A stretch of 41,829 nt of DNA from Candidatus Nomurabacteria bacterium (GTDB lineage Bacteria > Patescibacteriota > Minisyncoccia > Phycocordibacterales > UBA9973): assembly GCA_029288725.1 (NCBI GenBank), contig JARIGS010000016.1, positions 1-41,829 of the forward strand. The letters are read 5' to 3'. Under the pieces are notes generated by a model that was not told where the DNA came from, did not search any database, and saw nothing but the letters and a program-made list of their open reading frames with translations. A program made the position numbers and the translations under genes. Positions 37,623 to 41,829 of the stretch are shown here, piece by piece (within the stretch, counting starts at the first letter, position 1; the number at the start of each line of letters is the position of its first letter).

Positions 37623-37708
37623 ATTGTAAGTTTTTCTGAATACTACGTATTAATGACTGTTTGTCAATATTAAAGTTCCAACATCGACCCAAACTGCCAA
37701 CAAATGAA

Positions 37709-37736
37709 AAAGGGCGTTCGCATGCGAACGCCCTTT
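37709..37736 (-). terminator. Terminator of the 37743-38051 gene
   Basis: Perfect palindrome AAAGGGCGTTCG-CATG-CGAACGCCCTTT, with TTTTT on the minus side. Confidence 0.85.
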
Positions 37737-37742
37737 GGTTTT

Positions 37743-38051
37743 TTAGCCCATCTCGGGAAATAAAATATTCTTAATAGTAAAAAATTTTCCCTTGTACAAA
37801 GAATGCAACAATCCGGCAACGCATGCCAAGAGGTAGATACCAATTATCCAATGGCCCAAGTAAAATAAAGGCAAAGGTAGGGCTACTAGCAAAAGCAGGA
37901 GCGCTATTCTCAAACAGACAATAATTAGATACAAAACTGCACAGAGAGCAAGAATAATTGCTACGGGATACAGTATGAAGAGAGCTAATAGTGTTGCTCC
38001 CGCTATTAGGCCAGCGCCTAAGAGGTTGTTTCTTGAAAATATCCTTTTCAT
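37743..38051 (-). CDS. Small membrane protein with three or four helices
   Basis: 102 aa, extremely hydrophobic: LLGAGLIAGATLLALFILYP (about 10-30), IILALCAVLYLIIVCLRIAL (about 32-50), LLLLLVALPLPLFYLGHWII (51-70) and IYLLACVAGLLHSL (71-85). The N-terminus (MKRIFSRNN) and C-terminus are basic, so both are probably cytosolic. No family was recognised. TATTGT lies 18 nt before the ATG, and the leader is AAAGAAAAACCTTAAAAC, close to leaders of other orphan genes. Confidence 0.65.
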   Translation of the reverse strand: MKRIFSRNNLLGAGLIAGATLLALFILYPVAIILALCAVLYLIIVCLRIALLLLLVALPLPLFYLGHWIIGIYLLACVAGLLHSLYKGKFFTIKNILFPEMG

Positions 38052-38149
38052 GTTTTAAGGTTTTTCTTTACAATACTTTATTATCGGATTCTGTCAATAT
38101 ATTTCTAGCTGTAATCTCCGTCATTCTTTCGAGTATCTTATTTCCGCGG

Positions 38150-38155
38150 TATACT
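38150..38155 (+). promoter_or_regulatory. -10 box (TATACT) of ogt
   Basis: TATACT ends 7 nt before the ATG at 38163. The in-frame TTG at 38160 is therefore not preferred. Confidence 0.55.
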
Positions 38156-38162
38156 AGGCTTG

Positions 38163-38675
38163 ATGAAGAAAACCATTACTCCAAAGGAATACGTGCACAA
38201 GACCATGAAATCTCCGGTAGGGATGCTGACATTGGTGGCAAGCGACAAGGGGTTGGCGGCTATTTTGTGGGAGAAGGAAAAACCAGGACGGGTGAAGATT
38301 GTCATAGGGAAAGAAAATAAGAAGCACCCAATACTGATGGAGGCGGAAAAACAATTGAAGGAATATTTTGCGAAGCAGCGTCAGAAGTTTGATCTGCCGT
38401 TGGATTTCAACGGAACAGATTTTCAGAAGAAGGTCTGGAAGGCATTGCTTAACATTCCGTTTGGGCAGACCGTCAGCTATGGAGCAATTGCAAAGAAAAT
38501 CGGTACCCCTACGGCAGTTCGTGCCGTTGGTGCCGCCAATGGCAAGAACCCCATTTCAATCATTGCAGCCTGTCATCGCGTCATCGGTTCCTCCGGCAAG
38601 CTCACCGGCTATGCTGGTGGCATGGAAAACAAAGTTCTCTTGTTGGAGTTGGAAGGAGGAAGCTTCAATAAATAG
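38163..38675 (+). CDS. ogt: Methylated-DNA--protein-cysteine methyltransferase
   Basis: 170 aa. A suicide protein that moves alkyl groups from O6-alkylguanine to its own Cys. The active site is AACHRVIGSSGKLTGYAGG, with Cys137-His138-Arg139 (homologues read PCHRV; here Ala replaces Pro). The helix-turn-helix contains FQKKVWKALLNIPFGQTVSYGAIA, and the arginine finger is Arg120 in AVRAVGAANGKNP. An N-terminal Ogt/Ada-type domain is present (TLVASDKGLAAILW). An alkyltransferase-like paralogue with no Cys lies about 0.8 kb downstream. A strong terminator follows directly. Confidence 0.95.
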   Translation: MKKTITPKEYVHKTMKSPVGMLTLVASDKGLAAILWEKEKPGRVKIVIGKENKKHPILMEAEKQLKEYFAKQRQKFDLPLDFNGTDFQKKVWKALLNIPFGQTVSYGAIAKKIGTPTAVRAVGAANGKNPISIIAACHRVIGSSGKLTGYAGGMENKVLLLELEGGSFNK

Positions 38676-38704
38676 AAAGGCCCCACCGTAGGTGGGGCCT
38701 TTCT
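38676..38704. terminator. Terminator between ogt and the small basic protein
   Basis: GAAAGGCCCCACC-GTA-GGTGGGGCCTTTC, 13-bp perfect stem. It starts right after the ogt stop and abuts the 3' end of the convergent 38707 gene. Confidence 0.88.
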
Positions 38705-38706
38705 TA

Positions 38707-38817
38707 TTACTTCTTCTTTGCGGCAAGCATTTCACGCTTGATCGCTAGACGCTTTGCGGTCTTGTGCGACTTGTTTGATTTTGGGTGAACACCCAGGGTT
38801 TTGTCTCGTTTTGCCAT
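38707..38817 (-). CDS. Tiny basic protein
   Basis: 36 aa, beginning MAKRDKTLGVHPKSNKSHKT, then AKRLAIKREMLAAKKK. About 40 percent Lys/Arg/His, likely to bind RNA, possibly a ribosome-associated small protein (inference from charge and size). Too short for routine gene calling. A TATACT box lies about 32 nt upstream of the ATG, with a small hairpin (TATCTT-ATT-AAGATA) in the leader, and it shares a terminator with ogt. Codons are conventional and the frame uses a normal ATG and TAA. Confidence 0.62.
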   Translation of the reverse strand: MAKRDKTLGVHPKSNKSHKTAKRLAIKREMLAAKKK

Positions 38818-38911
38818 GGAAATAGGTTATCTTAATAAGATAGGGACAGTATACAGTAAAAGCTTAAAAAATCCACCAGAGAAATAGCAAAGAAATAATA
38901 GAGCAAACAAA

Positions 38912-38934
38912 AACCATCCCGTCGGGATGGTTTC
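38912..38934 (-). terminator. Terminator of the 38950-39447 gene
   Basis: AAACCATCCC-GTC-GGGATGGTTT, with GGTTTTTG on the minus side. Confidence 0.8.
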
Positions 38935-38949
38935 CAGTAGCGCCATTCA

Positions 38950-39447
38950 TCATGCAACTGCCTTTGAAGTTTCTTCAATAACGGCAGTATCAAATGGAAA
39001 TTTTTGATGAATAATCTGCAATAACGCCTGATGAGCTTTTTCGTGGTTAGTGAACAAATTCATGTAATTGGCCAATCCTGCCGTATCAAGTTTTAAGTCA
39101 CCAATTTCATGGAACTCTTTTACCCAGGGATTGGTTTCATTGGCTGACAGAGGATATTTGTACACTAAAATGGAAATTATTTTTTTAGGGTTTTTATCCC
39201 TTATATTTCCAACGTGTAAGATAAGGCAGGATTTGTAATATCCGCCGTCGCCATCCCTGCTGTATCCAGACAGAGTGTGACTCAATTCGATACTGCTCCC
39301 AGGGGCATCTTTATCAGCCATGGCGATATCAAAAAATTTCTCCAGCATGTCTTCGTTTCGTGTAAAGATGTTCGATAATACTTTATCCGACAATGTTTGC
39401 CTTTCCAAGTATTCAAAAACTTCGATTGCTTGTTGTTCCGGGCTCAT
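38950..39447 (-). CDS. Hypothetical protein
   Basis: 165 aa, soluble, alpha/beta. Features: DMLEKFFDIAMADKDAPGSS, a central GDGGYYKSCLILHVGNIRD and a Lys-rich strand PKKIISILVYKYP. No signal peptide or catalytic motif was recognised. Its leader, AAGAAAAACCTCTAAATTAAAAAACT before ATG, is of the A-rich class seen at the 38051 and 14581 genes. It is divergent from the alkyltransferase-like gene, with 73 nt between starts. Confidence 0.6.
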   Translation of the reverse strand: MSPEQQAIEVFEYLERQTLSDKVLSNIFTRNEDMLEKFFDIAMADKDAPGSSIELSHTLSGYSRDGDGGYYKSCLILHVGNIRDKNPKKIISILVYKYPLSANETNPWVKEFHEIGDLKLDTAGLANYMNLFTNHEKAHQALLQIIHQKFPFDTAVIEETSKAVA

Positions 39448-39508
39448 AGTTTTTTAATTTAGAGGTTTTTCTTAATCCTACTCCTCCCAAAAAATTCGTC
39501 AAATAGGC

Positions 39509-39514
39509 TATACT
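39509..39514 (+). promoter_or_regulatory. -10 box (TATACT), leaderless atl
   Basis: GGCTATACT ends exactly 6 nt before the ATG at 39521. Confidence 0.6.
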
Positions 39515-39520
39515 GACCGC

Positions 39521-39835
39521 ATGACATTTAGTGAGCGAGTGGTACGGCTGGCATTGATGGTGCCTCCAGGCAAGGTCACGACCTATGGGCGCATTGCCAT
39601 AGCGGCTGGCGGGGGAGCGATGGCATCGCAGAGCGTGACTGCCATCCTTGGTAAGGCTTATCTAGCCGGACAAAGAGATATTCCTTTCCATCGGATTGTC
39701 TATGCCGACGGCCGGGTGTGGATCGACGATGCCCATCGTGCCAAACGATTGAAGCTGTACAAGGAAGAGGGTATTGTACTTGATGCAAAGGGATTCATTG
39801 TTGATTTTCGTGACAAGCTCTTTGAATTCATCTAG
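39521..39835 (+). CDS. atl: Alkyltransferase-like protein (ATL), PFHR type
   Basis: 104 aa, the C-terminal DNA-binding domain of Ogt/MGMT alone. PPGKVTTYGRIA and ASQSVTAILGKA are the helix-turn-helix parts. The active-site motif PCHR reads PFHR (Pro55-Phe56-His57-Arg58), so there is no acceptor Cys. ATLs bind O6-alkylguanine and hand it to nucleotide excision repair; they usually have Trp at this site, while here it is Phe. It is separate from the true Ogt at 38163, so the genome has both. Confidence 0.9.
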   Translation: MTFSERVVRLALMVPPGKVTTYGRIAIAAGGGAMASQSVTAILGKAYLAGQRDIPFHRIVYADGRVWIDDAHRAKRLKLYKEEGIVLDAKGFIVDFRDKLFEFI

Positions 39836-39906
39836 CTATTGCAAAACGGTTCAGACAGGTATAGAGTTTGAGGAAACCAATTCGTTCACTCTAAATTGTA
39901 GATCGT

Positions 39907-40119
39907 ATGAACATACTTAAGGTTACTACTCTGCTGGTCATATTGGCCATATCGTGGGCATTTTCCCTTGTGCTCGTATTATTGTTCACCGGCTCACTTT
40001 CTTCATTTTTACCCTATTACTTAAAAGGCCTTGCATGCATTGCAACAATGGTGCTTATGATAGCCCTGTATTGCATGGATCAGCCCATGCTCAAAAATTA
40101 TAAAAGGAAGGAAGCATAA
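39907..40119 (+). CDS. Small membrane protein with two helices
   Basis: 70 aa. Hydrophobic helices at about 5-28 (VTTLLVILAISWAFSLVLVLLF) and 38-58 (LKGLACIATMVLMIALYCM), with a basic C-terminus (LKNYKRKEA). No family was recognised. A terminator follows at 40138. The upstream gap (39836-39906) shows TATAGA but no strong promoter. Confidence 0.6.
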   Translation: MNILKVTTLLVILAISWAFSLVLVLLFTGSLSSFLPYYLKGLACIATMVLMIALYCMDQPMLKNYKRKEA

Positions 40120-40137
40120 GTCTGCATCTTTTTTAAT

Positions 40138-40167
40138 AAAGGTCATTCATCATGATGAATGACCTTT
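40138..40167 (+). terminator. Terminator, 12-bp palindrome
   Basis: GGTCATTCATCA and its complement with no loop gap, preceded by AAA and followed by TTTTTATTTTTT. Confidence 0.85.
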
Positions 40168-40197
40168 TTATTTTTTGTTCATCATTCTGAAGAGTGG

Positions 40198-40203
40198 TAT
40201 CAT
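40198..40203 (+). promoter_or_regulatory. -10 box (TATCAT), leaderless transporter gene
   Basis: TATCAT ends exactly 6 nt before the ATG at 40210. It excludes the in-frame ATG at 40159, which overlaps the preceding terminator. Confidence 0.55.
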
Positions 40204-40209
40204 ATCACT

Positions 40210-41577
40210 ATGAGCGAAAGCGATCTTGAGAACATTGTCGCGATGCCAGCCGAACTGTTAGAGGCCGGTGTTGAAAAGGCGACACTCCTGGAAAAGGAAA
40301 TTATCAATAAGAAACCATTCACGGTCGCAAAAGAATACTGGAACAATCTTGGTCCTGGTCTTACTACCGGTGCTTCTGATGATGACCCTTCCGGTATTGC
40401 AACTTATTCACAGACCGGTGCCCAGTACGGCACCCAGCTACTCTGGCTGTCACTGTTCACGTTTCCATTAATGGCCGTAGTCCAGGAAATGTGTGCTCGC
40501 ATCGGCATGGTCAGCGGTCGGGGATTGGCAGCGAATATCCGCCTGCATTATTCCAAGACGATACTGTATATCGCTACCTTTTTTCTTGTTGCAGCAAACG
40601 TCTTTAATATCGGCGCCGACTTGGGAGCGATGGCCCAGGGTGCCCGATTGCTGTCACCGCAGCTGAGCTTCGGATTACTCGTCATTGGCTTCGGTGTGCT
40701 CAGCTTGTTACTGCAGATTTTCACGACCTATGCCCGCTATGCTAAGTACCTCAAATACCTGGCATTAGTATTGTTGTCATACGTCTTCTCATCACTCTTC
40801 ATCAACCTGCACTGGCATGTCGTGCTCTTTCATACCTTTGTACCGTCACTCAATTTCTCCCGCCAGCAGCTCTTCCTGATCTGTGCCATTCTCGGTACAA
40901 CCATTTCGCCGTACCTTTTCTTCTGGCAGACTTCCCAGGAAGTGGAAGAGGAAATCCTAAAAGGCGAGCAGACTATCAGTGAGCGACAGCACGCTGTTCG
41001 TTCTCGCGATATCAAAAGCATGCGGGCCGATGTCTGGACCGGCATGTTCGTATCAAATGTTGTGATGTTCTTCATCATTGCCGTTTGCGGAGCGACGCTG
41101 TACACCCACGGTATCACTAACATCACCAGCGCTGCTGATGCTGCTACGGCACTGAAGCCATTTGCAGGAAACCTTGCCTACGTACTGTTTGCAATCGGCA
41201 TCATGGGCACTGGTATGCTTGCTATTCCGGTCCTGGCTGGCGCATCATCGTATGCCGTGTCTGAAAGCATGGGCTGGAAGTTCGGTCTGTACCGCAAGTT
41301 AAAAAATGCCTACGCATTCTATGGCGTTATTATCCTAGCCATGATTGTCGGTATCGGTCTGAACTTTATTGGTCTTGATCCGATCAAGGCATTGATCTAT
41401 TCTGCCGTGGGAAATGGCCTTGTGGCGCCAATCATTCTCTTCTTTGTCGTCCAGCTTAGTAGCAACAAGGACATCATGGGCAAATACGTAAACAAGCGGC
41501 ACATTACCTGGCTCGGCTGGCTCATCACTGCGGTAATGGCAGTAGCAGGGATAGCGGTGATTGTATCGTTGTTCTAG
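40210..41577 (+). CDS. NRAMP-family divalent metal transporter, NRMT-like
   Basis: 455 aa, about 11 membrane helices. Helix 1 has the metal-site motif as DDDPSGIATYSQTG (residues 57-70), where standard Mn/Fe NRAMPs have DPGN. Helix 6 reads GTTISPYLFFWQ and lacks the Met-Pro-His site that prefers Mn and Fe. These changes match the NRAMP-related branch reported to carry Mg, so Mg (or Mn) uptake is a reasonable guess but not proven. The acidic N-terminus (1-45) is cytosolic. Start 40210 is chosen over 40159 because of the -10 box spacing and the terminator overlap. Confidence 0.88.
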   Translation: MSESDLENIVAMPAELLEAGVEKATLLEKEIINKKPFTVAKEYWNNLGPGLTTGASDDDPSGIATYSQTGAQYGTQLLWLSLFTFPLMAVVQEMCARIGMVSGRGLAANIRLHYSKTILYIATFFLVAANVFNIGADLGAMAQGARLLSPQLSFGLLVIGFGVLSLLLQIFTTYARYAKYLKYLALVLLSYVFSSLFINLHWHVVLFHTFVPSLNFSRQQLFLICAILGTTISPYLFFWQTSQEVEEEILKGEQTISERQHAVRSRDIKSMRADVWTGMFVSNVVMFFIIAVCGATLYTHGITNITSAADAATALKPFAGNLAYVLFAIGIMGTGMLAIPVLAGASSYAVSESMGWKFGLYRKLKNAYAFYGVIILAMIVGIGLNFIGLDPIKALIYSAVGNGLVAPIILFFVVQLSSNKDIMGKYVNKRHITWLGWLITAVMAVAGIAVIVSLF

Positions 41578-41581
41578 GGCG

Positions 41582-41609
41582 TTGCAAAAATAAATCCTTA
41601 TAGTAGAAT
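41582..41609 (+). promoter_or_regulatory. Promoter of tRNA-Ala
   Basis: TTGCAA (41582-41587), 16-nt spacer, TAGAAT (41604-41609); transcription begins about 23 nt before the mature tRNA. Confidence 0.55.
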
Positions 41610-41638
41610 GGTCTTACTTCTTTTGAAGTAGCCCACAT

Positions 41639-41711
41639 GGGCCCTTAGCTCAGCTGGTAGAGCAGTGCTTTTGCAAAGCAAAGGTCAGGAGTTCGAATCT
41701 CCTAGGGTCCA
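41639..41711 (+). tRNA. tRNA-Ala (anticodon TGC)
   Basis: Acceptor GGGCCCT/AGGGTCC contains the G3-T70 wobble that identifies alanine tRNA. D-arm AGCTCAGCTGGTAGAGC, anticodon loop TTTGCAA (TGC), T-arm AGGAG-TTCGAAT-CTCCT. Discriminator A. CCA is not encoded. Confidence 0.95.
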
Positions 41712-41714
41712 CAA

Positions 41715-41750
41715 AGAAAAAACCATTATCAGGAGATAATGGTTTTTTCT
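41715..41750 (+). terminator. Terminator of tRNA-Ala and fold-back centre
   Basis: CCATTATC-AGGA-GATAATGG followed by six T. It is also the exact centre of the fold-back at the contig end. Confidence 0.7.
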
Positions 41751-41829
41751 TTGTGGACCCTAGGAGATTCGAACTCCTGACCTTTGCTTTGCAAAAGCAC
41801 TGCTCTACCAGCTGAGCTAAGGGCCCATG

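Larger units (their letters stand above)
41636..41829. repeat. Perfect 95-bp fold-back ending the contig, with inverted tRNA-Ala copy
   Basis: Arms 41636-41730 and 41735-41829 are perfect reverse complements around a 4-nt loop. The right arm holds a second tRNA-Ala (minus strand, 41754-41826) and runs to the last base. This is most likely an assembly or amplification artefact seeded by the terminator hairpin, not a second gene. Confidence 0.85.

Noticed and set aside
37090-37760. Direct repeat of the tRNA-Gln 3' end marking the right element boundary
   Set aside because: I looked for the T-loop and acceptor sequence and found no convincing second copy; the boundary is left approximate.
38912-38934. 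Another copy of the 8.1-kb loop (shares CCCGTCGGG)
   Set aside because: Only nine bases match, and the rest is an ordinary terminator with a T-run.
40159-40209. N-terminal extension of the NRAMP-like transporter
   Set aside because: It overlaps the terminator of the previous gene and lies upstream of the -10 box that fits the ATG at 40210.
41754-41826. Second tRNA-Ala gene on the minus strand
   Set aside because: It is part of a perfect fold-back that ends at the contig edge, so it is an artefact rather than a second gene.
1-41829. Alternative genetic code with TGA as an amino acid (as in Gracilibacteria/Absconditabacteria)
   Set aside because: TGA ends several genes cleanly (mpg, 13253-14581, 31501-31677, 38950-39447), and no housekeeping gene needs TGA readthrough.

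Overview
The window looks like a fragment of a Patescibacteria (Candidate Phyla Radiation, Parcubacteria-type) chromosome. This rests on gene content and style, not on a phylogenetic marker. The genes are compact and mostly single-copy. There is a VirD4-like ATPase followed by a lamin-tail protein, an ECF sigma factor with a DUF5667-type anti-sigma, a DnaX without its zinc module, and many small orphan membrane proteins. TGA is used as a stop codon (mpg, the gene at 13253-14581, the gene at 31501-31677), so the code is standard here. Both window ends carry technical sequence: bases 1-19 are the Nextera mosaic end, and the last 194 bases are a perfect fold-back of the tRNA-Ala gene.

Layout. 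0.1-4.7 kb: zinc-ribbon orphan, Cys-free MsrA homologue, VirD4-like ATPase, secreted LTD/PKD protein. 4.8-6.1 kb: anti-sigma and ECF sigma (minus). 6.1-8.1 kb: NDH-2-like oxidoreductase and methyltransferase. 8.1-8.3 kb: two perfect 20-bp hairpins carrying the same loop on opposite strands. 8.3-12.6 kb: UDG, small proteins, DdpX, YchF, TsaC. 12.6-15.1 kb: coiled-coil membrane protein, MYG1-like protein, bL33, tRNA-Trp. 15.2-17.1 kb: GIY-YIG protein and a coupled miaA-mpg-small membrane protein operon, then tRNA-Leu. 17.2-23.3 kb: ParB, RelA/SpoT, TopA, DprA and an orphan. 23.4-27.7 kb: serS-ftsQ-dus operon and dnaX. 28.1-about 37.2 kb: an integrated element at tRNA-Gln with serine and tyrosine recombinases, regulators, a probable structured RNA, a degenerate J-domain membrane protein, a possible HEPN protein and two GNATs. 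37.2-41.6 kb: small proteins, Ogt, an alkyltransferase-like protein and an NRAMP-family transporter, then tRNA-Ala.

Expression style. At least 14 start codons lie exactly 6 nt downstream of a -10-like hexamer, usually with an extended TG, and have no Shine-Dalgarno sequence. Leaderless transcription therefore seems to be the default, and it was used here to choose several starts. A second class, mainly small membrane or orphan genes, has A-rich leaders of about 17-45 nt. Inside operons, three junctions have the form stop + one T + ATG.

The most unusual items are the twin hairpins at 8136-8306, the possible pseudoknotted RNA at 33185-33335, palindromic repeats inserted in frame in dus, miaA and dprA, and several enzymes that lost canonical catalytic or metal-binding residues (MsrA, UDG, the J-domain protein, the alkyltransferase-like protein).
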